Origin: Ruegeria sp. AD91A
Lineage (GTDB): Bacteria > Pseudomonadota > Alphaproteobacteria > Rhodobacterales > Rhodobacteraceae
Reading direction: 5' to 3'
Assembly (NCBI RefSeq): GCF_003443535.1
Contig: NZ_CP031946.1
Location: 1,302,001 to 1,366,000, forward strand
DNA: 64,000 bases
Made by a program: the position numbers and the translations under genes
Notes under the pieces: generated by a model
The model's database searches: none
What the model was told of the DNA's origin: nothing
Seen by the model: only the letters and a program-made list of their open reading frames with translations
Shown: piece after piece, positions 54,126 through 63,818 of the stretch
How positions within the stretch are numbered: position 1 is the stretch's first letter
Layout: each line of letters begins with the position of its first letter

Positions 54126-55433
54126 ATGGAACCTTCACCTTCTCTGATCGACAGCACATTCTGGTTTACGTCAGGTGCAATCCTTTTATTGCTCGTTTTG
54201 TCCGCCTTTTTCTCGGGTTCAGAAACAGCGCTTACAGCCTCCTCACGCGGAAAGCTGAGGGCACAAGCCGACAAAGGATCACGCGGGGCGAAAAAGGCAC
54301 TCGAAATCACCGATGACAATGAACGCCTGATCGGCTCGGTTCTTCTGGGCAACAACCTTGTCAACATTCTGGCAGCCTCGCTGGCGACGGCCTTGTTCAC
54401 TCGTTTGTTCGGCGAAAGCGGCGTGGCGTTGGCGACACTGGTCATGACTCTGCTGGTGCTGATCTTTGCCGAAGTGCTGCCCAAGACCTATGCCATCACC
54501 AATTCCGAAAAGGCCGCGGCGGCTGTCGCGCCGATCATCAGCGTCGTCGTGACGGTGTTTTCACCCATTGTGGCCGCGGTGCGACTGCTGGTGCGCGGTG
54601 TCTTGCGCCTGTTCGGCGTGCAGATCGATCCTGACAGCAACATTCTGGCCGTACGCGAAGAAATCGCCGGCGCTCTGCAACTTGGTCATTCCGAAGGTGT
54701 GGTCGAAAAAGAAGACCGCGACCGCATCTTGGGCGCGCTGGATCTGGGCGATCGGACAGTGGAAGAAATCATGTTGCACCGTTCGAACATCGAGATGATC
54801 GACGCCAATGCGGCCCCCGAGGAAATCCTGAAACAATGTCTGCAAAGCCGCCACACCCGCCTGCCTGTTTTCCGGGACGAGCCGGAAAACATTGTAGGCG
54901 TTGTACATGCCAAGGACCTCTTTCGGGCCATGTATGCGCAGGCAGGCGGCAGCGACGGCGGCACCGACCGTTTGGCCAGCTTTGACATCGGAAAAGTGGC
55001 AAATGCCCCGTATTTTGTGCCTGAAACCACCACGCTGGACGACCAGATGCGGGAATTTCTGCGAATGCACAGCCATTTTGCATTAGTGGTGGATGAATAC
55101 GGGTCTCTTCGAGGTCTGATTACACTTGAAGATATTCTCGAAGAGATCGTGGGCGAGATTGCCGATGAGTTCGACATAGACGAAGAGGTCCCGGTCACCC
55201 GCACCGAAGATGGCCAATACCTGGTCGAAGGTGCCATGACCATCAGAGACATTAACCGTGCGCTGGACTGGTCACTGCCGGATGACGAGGCCAACACGCT
55301 GGCCGGCCTTGTGATTCACGAGGCGCAGATGATCCCGGTCGTCGGTCAGGTGTTTTCGTTCCACGGTTTCCGGTTCGAGGTCACGGCACGTGAAGGCAAC
55401 CGTATCACCGGACTGAAGGTGCGCCCGCTATAA
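54126..55433 (+). CDS. CorC/HlyC-family membrane protein with CBS domains
   Basis: 435 residues. Residues 10-190 form a CNNM/DUF21 membrane domain (FSGSETALTASSRGKL, FAEVLPKTYAITNSEKAA). Then come two CBS domains (VRTVEE type: RTVEEIMLHRSNIEM; VDEYGSLRGLITLEDILEEIVGEI split) and a C-terminal CorC_HlyC domain (LAGLVIHEAQMIP). Relatives export magnesium or other divalent metals, or protect against metal stress. It follows xerD after a 63-base gap. Confidence 0.9.
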   Translation: MEPSPSLIDSTFWFTSGAILLLLVLSAFFSGSETALTASSRGKLRAQADKGSRGAKKALEITDDNERLIGSVLLGNNLVNILAASLATALFTRLFGESGVALATLVMTLLVLIFAEVLPKTYAITNSEKAAAAVAPIISVVVTVFSPIVAAVRLLVRGVLRLFGVQIDPDSNILAVREEIAGALQLGHSEGVVEKEDRDRILGALDLGDRTVEEIMLHRSNIEMIDANAAPEEILKQCLQSRHTRLPVFRDEPENIVGVVHAKDLFRAMYAQAGGSDGGTDRLASFDIGKVANAPYFVPETTTLDDQMREFLRMHSHFALVVDEYGSLRGLITLEDILEEIVGEIADEFDIDEEVPVTRTEDGQYLVEGAMTIRDINRALDWSLPDDEANTLAGLVIHEAQMIPVVGQVFSFHGFRFEVTAREGNRITGLKVRPL

Positions 55434-55520
55434 CGTCTGCGATTTTTTTTCTGAAATGTTCCGGGCGCTGCTAGAATGACTGTCATCAATTTTGCCAATC
55501 GATTGCAGGACAAATTCATT

Positions 55521-56276
55521 ATGCCCAGCCTCAAGACGAAACTGCAGGACACAAAAGATCGACTCAGCTCGGTGGTATGTACGATACCTTCGGCGACCGT
55601 TACGCAGGCGCTGGCGGCATGCGGGGTCGACTCCGTGATTATCGATCTTGAGCATGGAGCAATCGACTATGCCTCGGCTCACGCTATGATCGCCGCAACT
55701 GCGGGAACAAGCTGTGCGCCGTTGGTACGCGTGGCGCAAAACCAGCCAGCGGACGTAAAGCGCGCTTTGGATTTGGGCGCAGAAGGTATCGTGTTTCCCC
55801 TTGTCCGAACCGTGGAAGACACCCGGAGCGCCGTCGAAAGCCTGCGCTATCCCCCCGATGGAACCCGTGGTTTCGGACCGTTTCTCGCGCAGTCGCGTTG
55901 GGGCGAAACTCTCACCACCTACCCAAGCGTTGTGGGGCCGGAACTAATCTGTTGCATACTGGTCGAAACGATTGAAGCCCTTGAAAATATCGAATCCATT
56001 TGCGCTGTTCCAGGCGTGGATATGCTGATCATCGCACAGTTCGACCTTAGCACTGAGTTGGGCGTGATGGGCCAGTTTGATCACCCGGACTTTGTTTCAG
56101 CTGTCCGGAAAGTGGAAAATGCCGCCTTCGGGGCCGAAATACCACTGGGCAATGTGGCGCTGAACGAAGCGCAGGCAACCGATTTGTTTTCTCGCGGCTA
56201 TCGTCTGGTCGGAGGTTTTGACGCACTTTGGCTGCGCGAGAAGGCTCTGCAAATCCAAAGCTGGTGCAAAACGTAA
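55521..56276 (+). CDS. HpcH/HpaI-family aldolase
   Basis: 251 residues from ATG 55521; the frame is open from 55476, where the extra N-terminus is not typical. It is a class II pyruvate-type aldolase with the opening IIDLEHGAIDYASA (catalytic histidine), PLVRVAQNQP (substrate arginine) and the metal glutamate in VETIEALENI, plus an aspartate further on. Relatives split 4-hydroxy-2-oxo acids (HpaI, GarL, RhmA). A conserved metal aspartate appears as FDLS. It precedes the flavoprotein gene by 83 bases. Substrate unknown. Confidence 0.82.
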   Translation: MPSLKTKLQDTKDRLSSVVCTIPSATVTQALAACGVDSVIIDLEHGAIDYASAHAMIAATAGTSCAPLVRVAQNQPADVKRALDLGAEGIVFPLVRTVEDTRSAVESLRYPPDGTRGFGPFLAQSRWGETLTTYPSVVGPELICCILVETIEALENIESICAVPGVDMLIIAQFDLSTELGVMGQFDHPDFVSAVRKVENAAFGAEIPLGNVALNEAQATDLFSRGYRLVGGFDALWLREKALQIQSWCKT

Positions 56277-56359
56277 CATACGACATCTGCTGTCGCTAAC
56301 AGAACAGTAAAATCCGTATCGGCTCGACAGTTTTTCCCAAAACCATAGGGAGATACATC

Positions 56360-58777
56360 GTGAAAACCACCACCCGTGTCGCAGTTATCGGAGGCGGCGT
56401 TGTCGGATGCTCGGTTCTGTATCACCTGACAAAACTGGGCTGGTCCGACGTTATGCTGCTGGAGCGGTCCGAGTTGACCAGCGGATCGACATGGCACGCC
56501 GCAGGCGGATTTCACACGTTGAACGGCGACACCAATATGGCGGCGCTGCAGGGGTATACGATCCGGCTGTACAAAGAACTGGAAGAGATCACCGGAATGT
56601 CCTGTGGCCTGCACCATGTGGGCGGCGTGACACTGGCCGACAACCAGGACCGGTTCGACATGCTGCTGGCCGAACGCGCCAAGCACAGGTTCATGGGGCT
56701 GGAAACCGAAATCGTTGGCCCGGACGAGATCAAGCAGATCGCGCCCATCACCAACACAGACGGCATTATCGGTGCGCTCTATGATCCTCTGGATGGGCAT
56801 CTTGACCCATCGGGTACCACGCATGCTTATGCCAAGGCAGCCCGCATGGGTGGTGCAACCATAGAAACTCATTGCATGGTACGCGAAACCAACCAACGCC
56901 CCGATGGGACCTGGGATGTGGTGACCGACAAAGTTACGATTCACGCCGAACATGTCGTAAACGCAGGCGGGCTCTGGGCGCGTGAGGTTGGCGCGATGGC
57001 CGGTGTCTATTTCCCGCTGCACCCTATGGAACATCAGTATCTGGTGACCGACTCGATCCCTCAGATCGGGGCGATCATCGACGCGGGTGGCGAACATCCA
57101 CACGTCATGGACCCGGCCGGCGAAAGCTATCTGCGGCAGGAAGGGCGCGGTTTGTGCATTGGGTTCTATGAACAACCCTGCAAACCTTGGGCTGTTGATG
57201 GTACGCCATGGGAGTTTGGCCATGAATTGCTGCCCGACGATTATGACAAGATCACGGACAGTATCGAATTCGCCTATCGCCGTTTTCCGGTTCTGGCAGA
57301 AGCGGGGGTGAAATCGGTGATCCACGGTCCGTTCACCTTTGCACCCGACGGCAACCCTCTGGTCGGGCCGGTACCGGGCATACGCAACTACTGGTCGGCT
57401 TGCGGAGTCATGGCAGGCTTCAGCCAGGGTGGCGGCGTTGGCCTGACACTGGCGCAATGGATGATCGAAGGCGAACCCGAACGCGATGTCTTTGCCATGG
57501 ATGTTGCGCGTTTCGGCGACTGGATCAGCCCGGGCTATACCCGCCCAAAAGTCATCGAGAACTATCAGAAACGCTTCAGCGTCGCCTATCCGAACGAAGA
57601 ACTGCCCGCAGCGCGCCCCAACCGCACGACCCCGATGTACGACATCTTCACCGATCTGGGGGCGGTTTGGGGACAGCAATACGGTCTGGAGGTCGCCAAC
57701 TACTTCGCGCAAGGAGACGAGCCGGGATATGAGACGCCTTCGTTCCGGCGTTCGAATGCGTTTGCCGCGACAGGTCGCGAAGTGCGTGCCGTGCGCGAGG
57801 GTGTGGGTATCAACGAAGTCCACAATTTCGGCAAGTATCGCATCTCAGGACCCAACGCACGCGGTTGGCTGGATCGGATCATGGCAGGTCGGATTCCGAA
57901 ACCCGGACGGCTGTCGTTGACCCCGATGCTGTCGCCCAAGGCCAAACTGATCGGGGACTTCACTGTTTCCTGCCTCAGTGAGACTGAGTTTCAACTCACG
58001 GCTTCCTACGGCAGTCAGGCCTTCCACATGCGTTGGTTCCAGCAGCACACACAGGACGGCGTGACGATTGAGAATATCAGCGACCGCTTGAACGGCTTTC
58101 AGATCGCGGGACCCAAGGCAATGCAGGTTCTGGCTGCGTGTTCCCGCGATGACCTGAGTGATTTCCGCTTCCTCGATGTGCGCCGCATGACCGTGGGCAT
58201 GACGGAATGCATCGCACAGAGGGTCAGTTATACCGGCGATCTTGGATTCGAGATCTACTGCGATCCGATGGCGCAGCGGCAACTTTGGTGGACATTGTGG
58301 GAAGCGGGGCAGCCCCATGGCATGGTTCCCTTTGGAATGCGCGCAATGATGAGCCTGCGTCTGGACAAGTTCTTCGGGTCGTGGATGCGAGAGTTTTCAC
58401 CCGACTACACCGCTGCGGAAACCGGGTTGGACAGGTTCATCTCGTTCCGCAAGAATGCAGACTTCATTGGTCGCGAAGCTGCTGAGGCGGACCATGCCAA
58501 AGGCGCGACACGCACCTTGGTCGCTTTCGAAGTCGAAGCCGATGACACAGACGTCAACGCCTATGAACCGATCTGGTTGGATGGCGCAGTTGTTGGTTTC
58601 TGCACCTCAGGTGGCTATTCACACTACGCACGAAAGTCTGTCGCCATGGGTTTCCTGCCGTCTGAACGCGTAGCAGATGGGCTTGAAGTTGAGATCGAAA
58701 TACTGGGCCAGATGCGCAAGGCAAAGGTTATCTCGACACCCTTGTTTGACGCTGACGGCGCCCGAATGAGGGGATGA
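56360..58777 (+). CDS. FAD-dependent dimethylglycine/sarcosine dehydrogenase-like protein with GcvT domain
   Basis: 805 residues. The N-terminal DAO domain opens with VAVIGGGVVGCSVLYHL. TWHAAGG carries the histidine that in dimethylglycine dehydrogenase is linked covalently to FAD. A FAO_M linker and a C-terminal GcvT/aminomethyltransferase half (from about residue 430) bind tetrahydrofolate. Such enzymes strip methyl groups from secondary or tertiary N-methyl amines and pass the carbon to folate. They are numerous in marine Roseobacters, where betaine, DMSP-related and methylamine compounds are common. GGGAGATAC precedes the start. The substrate is not fixed. Confidence 0.9.
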   Translation: MKTTTRVAVIGGGVVGCSVLYHLTKLGWSDVMLLERSELTSGSTWHAAGGFHTLNGDTNMAALQGYTIRLYKELEEITGMSCGLHHVGGVTLADNQDRFDMLLAERAKHRFMGLETEIVGPDEIKQIAPITNTDGIIGALYDPLDGHLDPSGTTHAYAKAARMGGATIETHCMVRETNQRPDGTWDVVTDKVTIHAEHVVNAGGLWAREVGAMAGVYFPLHPMEHQYLVTDSIPQIGAIIDAGGEHPHVMDPAGESYLRQEGRGLCIGFYEQPCKPWAVDGTPWEFGHELLPDDYDKITDSIEFAYRRFPVLAEAGVKSVIHGPFTFAPDGNPLVGPVPGIRNYWSACGVMAGFSQGGGVGLTLAQWMIEGEPERDVFAMDVARFGDWISPGYTRPKVIENYQKRFSVAYPNEELPAARPNRTTPMYDIFTDLGAVWGQQYGLEVANYFAQGDEPGYETPSFRRSNAFAATGREVRAVREGVGINEVHNFGKYRISGPNARGWLDRIMAGRIPKPGRLSLTPMLSPKAKLIGDFTVSCLSETEFQLTASYGSQAFHMRWFQQHTQDGVTIENISDRLNGFQIAGPKAMQVLAACSRDDLSDFRFLDVRRMTVGMTECIAQRVSYTGDLGFEIYCDPMAQRQLWWTLWEAGQPHGMVPFGMRAMMSLRLDKFFGSWMREFSPDYTAAETGLDRFISFRKNADFIGREAAEADHAKGATRTLVAFEVEADDTDVNAYEPIWLDGAVVGFCTSGGYSHYARKSVAMGFLPSERVADGLEVEIEILGQMRKAKVISTPLFDADGARMRG

Positions 58778-58808
58778 CTCGCGCCTGGGTCAACGGCATT
58801 GTAGCGGG

Positions 58809-59408
58809 ATGATTAAGATTCCCATTATCATTCTGGCTGCGGGTCAATCCAGCCGCATGGGCGACATCGACAAGCTGATGCAACCGATCAACGGCATTCC
58901 GTTGCTCGCCCGTTCCGCAAGCATGGCCTGCGCCGTTGGGCCTGTGATCGTCGCCCTGCCTCCTGAACCGCATCCAAGATATGACGCGCTTGATGGCTTT
59001 GATGTTCAGATCGTTCCGGTCTGGGATGCGGCAGAAGGAATGAATGCCAGTCTGCGCGCCGCGATCCAAAAGCTGCCGTCGGATGCACCAGCCACTATGG
59101 TTTTGTTGGCCGATCTACCCGATCTGACCGAAACAGATCTGACCACAATTCTGAAAGCGCGACGTGCCCACCCCGACAACCTGATCTGGCGTGGAACAAC
59201 CGAGGATGGAGCGCCCGGTCATCCGGTCGTGTTTGACAGATCTCTTTTCGATCAACTGTCACGGCTGAAAGGGGACGACGGCGCGCAGGAGATTGTGCGA
59301 AAATATCGGGACAGCGTTCATCTGCATCCCCTGCCCGCCCAAAATGCACGGTTGGATCTGGATACCCCGGAAGACTGGAAGGACTGGCGCGGAAAACATA
59401 CTCTCTGA
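58809..59408 (+). CDS. MobA-like NTP transferase
   Basis: 199 residues of the nucleotidyltransferase fold. The signature IIILAAGQSSRMGDIDKLM, LLADLPDLTETDL and GHPVVFDRSLFDQLS match the MobA-like NTP transferase domain, related to molybdenum cofactor cytidylyltransferase (MocA). It would add a nucleotide to a molybdenum cofactor or another phosphorylated partner. It lies 31 bases after the flavoprotein gene and is followed by a hairpin. No molybdoenzyme genes are nearby, so a different acceptor is possible. Confidence 0.85.
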   Translation: MIKIPIIILAAGQSSRMGDIDKLMQPINGIPLLARSASMACAVGPVIVALPPEPHPRYDALDGFDVQIVPVWDAAEGMNASLRAAIQKLPSDAPATMVLLADLPDLTETDLTTILKARRAHPDNLIWRGTTEDGAPGHPVVFDRSLFDQLSRLKGDDGAQEIVRKYRDSVHLHPLPAQNARLDLDTPEDWKDWRGKHTL

Positions 59409-59415
59409 ACAAACA

Positions 59416-59440
59416 CGGCCCGGTCTAATCGACCGGGCCG
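59416..59440. terminator. Stem-loop after the NTP-transferase gene
   Basis: CGGCCCGGTC and GACCGGGCCG form a perfect ten-base stem with a five-base loop, eight bases past the stop. No T-run follows, so it may act as a transcript-end structure with help from Rho. Confidence 0.6.
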
Positions 59441-60157
59441 GTGCCCAAAACAGGACTACCACTTTGCTCAATCTCCAAAGTGTGGCCAGTGTGCTTTCAG
59501 AAACACCCCGACTCCCAAGCAGCTAAACCTAAACAAGACCCCCTCGTTAACATGCCGCTATCACTTTTGGTGATCGAGTTAGCCGCCAGCGCCCCCTAGC
59601 GCTTTTGGCTCCCCTCACTTGGGCACGTTCATCCTCACTTATCCGATCGCGCGAAACAATGTAAAATTGGATGGAAGGGATAATTTGGGTCTTCCTCGAA
59701 TGGTTTTTGCGCAACATCGCGATGCGTCAAGATCAACCTTAAGGCGATTATTCCCTTTGGGGAACGGTAGCGATTCGGGATTAAGCGCAAACTTATTCAC
59801 CAATATCCGCAGTCCAAAACATGTTTATTGTGTCAAGCCATGCCTCACACAGACTCACCCACAACCATTGGAAGAGCAGCCTTTTTCTCGATCTTTCGGA
59901 AGGATGATTGTCAACAAAACAAAACAAATTCAATGTTTTTGAAAGTTTGACGCCATTTTTAGCAACAATCCTCCGATTCGCTTTGGTCCGGATCGGTAAA
60001 AGCCCGCGAATCCCGATCGACGTCAGCCGTCACACAACACCGGCTTTGTGGCAAAATTAAGATTTATTAATTGATCAGTCAGGAAACGCCAATTCTGAGA
60101 AGGCATCTGTTGTCTCAACGCGCAGCCGCAACTGCGTGAACATAACAGGAGACACAA
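59441..60157. other. Long gene-free region upstream of the Do-family protease
   Basis: This 717-base stretch has low GC for the window and no convincing gene on either strand. A small hairpin AGCGC/GCGCT at 59588-59603 is followed by a short T-run, and the segment 59900-59950 is rich in A. The protease promoter must lie near its right end, where AACAGGAGAC supplies the Shine-Dalgarno. It could also hold a small RNA, but nothing allows a firm call. Confidence 0.45.
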
Positions 60158-61594
60158 ATGAGCATCCGCAAATCCTCGCTTCTACTTCCCCGCACTTCCA
60201 ACTGGGCAGGTGCCAGCGCGCTCGGCGCGGCCCTTCTGGCAGCGACGGCCATGCCGTCCATGGCGGACGAGGCATTGGCTGATCTGGTTGAGACCGTTTC
60301 ACCGTCGGTCGTAACCATCATCGCCGAACACGACGCAGTGCCGACCCCAGCCCAGGGTCAGAACTTTGACTTTGAAGGGCATCCCTTTGGTGAATTCTTC
60401 AAACGCTTCGGCGGCCCGGAAGGGTTCAACATGCCGCAACGTGGCCCGTCCCAGGGCCTGGGCTCGGGTTTTGTTCTGGATGAGGCCGGATACATCATCA
60501 CCAATCACCATGTCGTCGACAATGCCTCGACCGTGACCGTGCGCCTCAGCGATGATCGCACCTTCGACGCCGAAGTGGTCGGAACGGACCCGCTAACGGA
60601 TATCGCGGTTCTGAAAATCGACGCGGGGACTGACCTGCAAGCCGTGGAACTTGGCGACAGTGACACAATCCGCGTAGGTGAAGACGTGGTCGCCATCGGC
60701 AACCCCTTCGGCCTGAGCTCGACCGTGACCACAGGTATCGTTTCGGCAAAAGGCCGCAACATCTCGGAAGGTCCATATGCAGAGTTCATCCAGACGGATG
60801 CAGCGATCAACAAGGGCAACTCGGGCGGCCCTCTGTTCAACATGGAAGGCGAAGTTGTTGGCGTGAACTCGGCCATCTATTCGCCCAGCGGTGGGTCGGT
60901 CGGTCTTGGATTTGCCGTAACTTCGAACATCGTTGAACACATCGCAGCCGATCTGCGTGATGATGGGCAGGTCAGCCGGGGTTGGCTGGGCGTGTCGATC
61001 CAGAACGTTAGCCCACAACTTGCGGCGGCGTTGGGGATTGAGGCTTCCACGGGCGCGTTGGTGTCCGACGTAGTTTCAGGCAGCCCGGCAGACGGCGTCC
61101 TGAAGCAAGGCGACGTGATCCTGTCATTCAACGACGATGCCGTAGACTCCAGTGGTGATCTTCCCATCCTTGTGGGCACGACCAAAGTCGGCACCGACAG
61201 CACTCTGACCGTGTTGCGTGAGGGCAAGCAGAAAACAGTGTCCCTTACTGTTGGCCAGCATCAGACCGCATCGCCCGAGGCCGACAAACCGGTCGAAGCA
61301 GAAGTTGCAGGCACAACGCTCGGTGTTACCGTGGCACCGCTGACCGAAACGGTTCGGGCCGAGAAAGGTGTTGCCGAAAACGTCGAGGGCGTCGTCGTCA
61401 CCGACCTGAAGCCCGACAGCCCCGCGGCAAAAGCCGGCCTGCAGCGTGGTGACGTGATCGTCAAGTTGGGCAATCAGGACACCTCCACACCGGACGCTCT
61501 GAAGGCGGCGCTGGACAGCGAAAAAACCGATCCTGCCCTGGTGCTGATCAATCGTGGCGGCAGCCAGATCTTCGTCGCGGTCGAACTGGCCTGA
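60158..61594 (+). CDS. degP: Do-family periplasmic serine protease (DegP/DegQ type)
   Basis: 478 residues. A long signal peptide (to about residue 41, ending PSMADEA) leads to the protease domain with the full triad: H118 in TNHHVVDN, D148 in PLTDIAVLK and S222 in GNSGGPLF. Two PDZ domains follow (residues 270-365 and 385-475), with SRGWLGVSIQNV and AKAGLQRGDVIVKLG. It degrades or refolds damaged envelope proteins. A two-component system lies immediately downstream, a common arrangement for stress control of this protease. Confidence 0.95.
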   Translation: MSIRKSSLLLPRTSNWAGASALGAALLAATAMPSMADEALADLVETVSPSVVTIIAEHDAVPTPAQGQNFDFEGHPFGEFFKRFGGPEGFNMPQRGPSQGLGSGFVLDEAGYIITNHHVVDNASTVTVRLSDDRTFDAEVVGTDPLTDIAVLKIDAGTDLQAVELGDSDTIRVGEDVVAIGNPFGLSSTVTTGIVSAKGRNISEGPYAEFIQTDAAINKGNSGGPLFNMEGEVVGVNSAIYSPSGGSVGLGFAVTSNIVEHIAADLRDDGQVSRGWLGVSIQNVSPQLAAALGIEASTGALVSDVVSGSPADGVLKQGDVILSFNDDAVDSSGDLPILVGTTKVGTDSTLTVLREGKQKTVSLTVGQHQTASPEADKPVEAEVAGTTLGVTVAPLTETVRAEKGVAENVEGVVVTDLKPDSPAAKAGLQRGDVIVKLGNQDTSTPDALKAALDSEKTDPALVLINRGGSQIFVAVELA

Positions 61595-61643
61595 ACCTGA
61601 ACATGCGTGCGCTGCTTGATGGGGATTTCCGGCGCACGCCTCA

Positions 61644-61708
61644 CCCGGCGGATCAGAGTTGTCCACTGTCCGCCGGGCTTGCCGGGTGCAGGCCCAGCAC
61701 CCGGCAAG
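61644..61708 (+). terminator. Two tandem stem-loops after degP
   Basis: CCCGGCGGA (61644-61652) pairs with TCCGCCGGG (61669-61677). Directly after it CTTGCCGGGTGC (61678-61689) pairs with GCACCCGGCAAG (61697-61708) around a seven-base loop. The second is a perfect 12-base stem. They separate the protease gene from the two-component system. No clear T-run follows. Confidence 0.7.
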
Positions 61709-61774
61709 AACTTCTCCTAACCATATGCTTTACCTGAAATTTGTGATTAAATATAAAAAGAAAGGAGCCCGACC

Positions 61775-62455
61775 ATGAGCCGCCGTCTGTTGATCGTCGA
61801 AGATGATGCTGACACAAAGGACTTCATCGCCAAGGGTTTTGGCGAAGAGGGATACGTGGTTGAAACCGCGGCTGACGGTCGCGAGGGGCTGTACCATGCC
61901 ACTGACGGTGGGTTTGACGCCATTGTTCTGGACAGGATGTTACCCGGTCTGGACGGGCTGTCACTGATCAAATCCATGCGGGCGGCCGGATTGAAAACCC
62001 CGGTATTGATGCTGACGGCGATGAGCGCGGTGGACGAACGGGTCAAGGGCCTGCGCTCGGGTGCCGACGATTATCTGGTCAAGCCATTCTCGTTTCAGGA
62101 GCTGCACGCCAGGATCGAGGCCTTGCTGCGCCGCCCTCAGGAATCCGAAGAGGCGCCGACATTGACCTGCAAAGACCTGCAGATGGATTTGTTGACCCGC
62201 AAAGTCACGCGCGACGGGCACGAGATCACACTGACACCGCGTGAGTTTCAGATTCTCGAGTTTTTCCTGCGTCGCAAAAACCGTGTGGTGTCGCGCACCA
62301 TGTTGCTTGAAGGAGTTTGGGATTACCACTTTGACCCGAACACCAACGTTGTGGACGTTCATATCTCGAAATTACGGCGCCAGCTGGACGAAGGCGGTGA
62401 CGCGCAGCTGATTGAAACCGTCCGTGGAGCGGGTTACATGATGTCCGATGGATAA
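61775..62455 (+). CDS. OmpR-family response regulator
   Basis: 226 residues. The receiver domain holds the acidic pocket EDDAD, the phosphorylated D53 in AIVLDRMLPGLDG, and lysine in DDYLVKPFSF. The C-terminal winged helix is VTRDGHEITLTPREFQILEF to VDVHISKLRRQLDE. AAAGGAGC precedes the ATG. The kinase gene overlaps its stop by eight bases. It is likely the regulator of envelope stress genes such as the degP-type gene just upstream, but its sites are not visible. Confidence 0.94.
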   Translation: MSRRLLIVEDDADTKDFIAKGFGEEGYVVETAADGREGLYHATDGGFDAIVLDRMLPGLDGLSLIKSMRAAGLKTPVLMLTAMSAVDERVKGLRSGADDYLVKPFSFQELHARIEALLRRPQESEEAPTLTCKDLQMDLLTRKVTRDGHEITLTPREFQILEFFLRRKNRVVSRTMLLEGVWDYHFDPNTNVVDVHISKLRRQLDEGGDAQLIETVRGAGYMMSDG

Positions 62456-63818
62456 CCTTCGGCTTTCGTTAAACAATTCAAGAACAAGGCTGGTAGCAAC
62501 CAGCATGATTCTGAGCACGATTCTGACAGCGTCTGTGCTCGCGTTCGTCTATGTGACCGCCAACCGAAGCATCGAAGCCGAGACCCGCTCGGTCGTATCA
62601 GCAGAGTTGACGGGGCTTGCAGATGAATACGAAAGGCGCGGGCTGATTGGGTTGATCACTGCAATTGAGCGCCGTTTGCCAAGTGCCGCAGAGCGGGACG
62701 CGCTCTATCTTTTGACAGATAGGTTGGGCCTCAAACTTGTGGGCAATCTCAAGTCCTGGCCGGTGAACATTGCCGCCGGAAGTGGTTGGGTAGACTTGGA
62801 ATTACGCCGGGCAGACAATGATCAGCTCGTGTCCGTCTCAGCCGCATCGATCCGCCTGCCGGGCGGCGAGCGCCTTCTGGTTGGGCGGGATGCTGCGTCG
62901 CGCCAGCAATTCGACAGGGTTCTGTTTCGCTCAGTTGCCCTGGCGCTGGGGATTGCTTTGGTTCTGAGCGTCATCACCGGTTGGTTGTTCACGCGGTTGG
63001 TATTCTCGCGCCTCTCGGATATTGCCAGCACGGCTGAGAATATCGTTTCAGGCGATCTGTCAAAGCGGATGCCGCTGCGCGGAACCGGGGACGAATTCGA
63101 TCAGGTTTCAGGCACATTGAACAACATGCTCGACCGGATCGAGGAATTGATCAGCAACCTTCGCACCACCTCGAATTCGATTGCGCATGATCTTCGCTCG
63201 CCTTTGTCTCGCCTGCGACAACGAGTTGAGGCCCTCTCTGAACCCGGCAAAAGCGATCTGGATCGCGAGATCGATATCGCACGGGCAACGGGTGAAATTG
63301 ATCACGTTTTGCGCGTACTGGGGCAACTCACCGAAATCTCACGGGCCGAGGCCGGTCTGGGACGAGAGCAATTCGAAACCATCGATTTGCAGCAACTGGT
63401 TGGCGATGTTGTAGAGCTTTATGACCCGGTCGCCGCCGATCAAGGTGTGCAACTCGAAGTCAGGGGCTCTGCCCCTGCCATTCAGGGGCACCGGCCTCTT
63501 CTGTCGCAAGCTCTTTCCAATCTGTTGGAAAACGCCTTGCGTTACGCACCAGCAGATACCGCGATCACGATTTCTATCGATGCGCGCGACGGTCTTGCCC
63601 AGCTAAGCGTCAGGGATCGTGGACCCGGCGTTCCCCCCGAAGAACTGGATCGCCTTCAGCTTCCATTCGTGACACTTGACCCCGCTCGGACGGAACGCAA
63701 TGCGGGTTTGGGCCTGGCTCTGGTCGCAGCAATTTCACATATGCACGGTGGGAAATTTGCCGCCCGGAACTGTGACCCCGGGCTGGAAACCACGATCAAT
63801 CTGGCTCAACAGCGTTAA
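62448..63818 (+). CDS. Sensor histidine kinase
   Basis: 456 residues. An N-terminal helix (residues 15-37) and a second helix (about 160-182) frame a periplasmic sensor of about 120 residues. A HAMP linker follows, then the dimerisation helix with H247 in IAHDLRSPLSRLR. The ATPase domain has the N box LLENALRYAP, DRGPGVPPEELDRL and GLGLALVAAI. It would phosphorylate the response regulator encoded just before. The stop overlaps the convergent CYTH-gene stop by three bases. Confidence 0.93.
   Translation: MDNLRLSLNNSRTRLVATSMILSTILTASVLAFVYVTANRSIEAETRSVVSAELTGLADEYERRGLIGLITAIERRLPSAAERDALYLLTDRLGLKLVGNLKSWPVNIAAGSGWVDLELRRADNDQLVSVSAASIRLPGGERLLVGRDAASRQQFDRVLFRSVALALGIALVLSVITGWLFTRLVFSRLSDIASTAENIVSGDLSKRMPLRGTGDEFDQVSGTLNNMLDRIEELISNLRTTSNSIAHDLRSPLSRLRQRVEALSEPGKSDLDREIDIARATGEIDHVLRVLGQLTEISRAEAGLGREQFETIDLQQLVGDVVELYDPVAADQGVQLEVRGSAPAIQGHRPLLSQALSNLLENALRYAPADTAITISIDARDGLAQLSVRDRGPGVPPEELDRLQLPFVTLDPARTERNAGLGLALVAAISHMHGGKFAARNCDPGLETTINLAQQR

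Noticed and set aside
56198..57823. 541-codon open frame opposite the flavoprotein gene
   Set aside because: No recognisable domain. The plus strand has a complete DAO-GcvT protein with FAD motif.
59619..59942. 107-codon frame in the gap before degP
   Set aside because: Amino-acid composition and lack of a Shine-Dalgarno give no support, and no family is recognisable.
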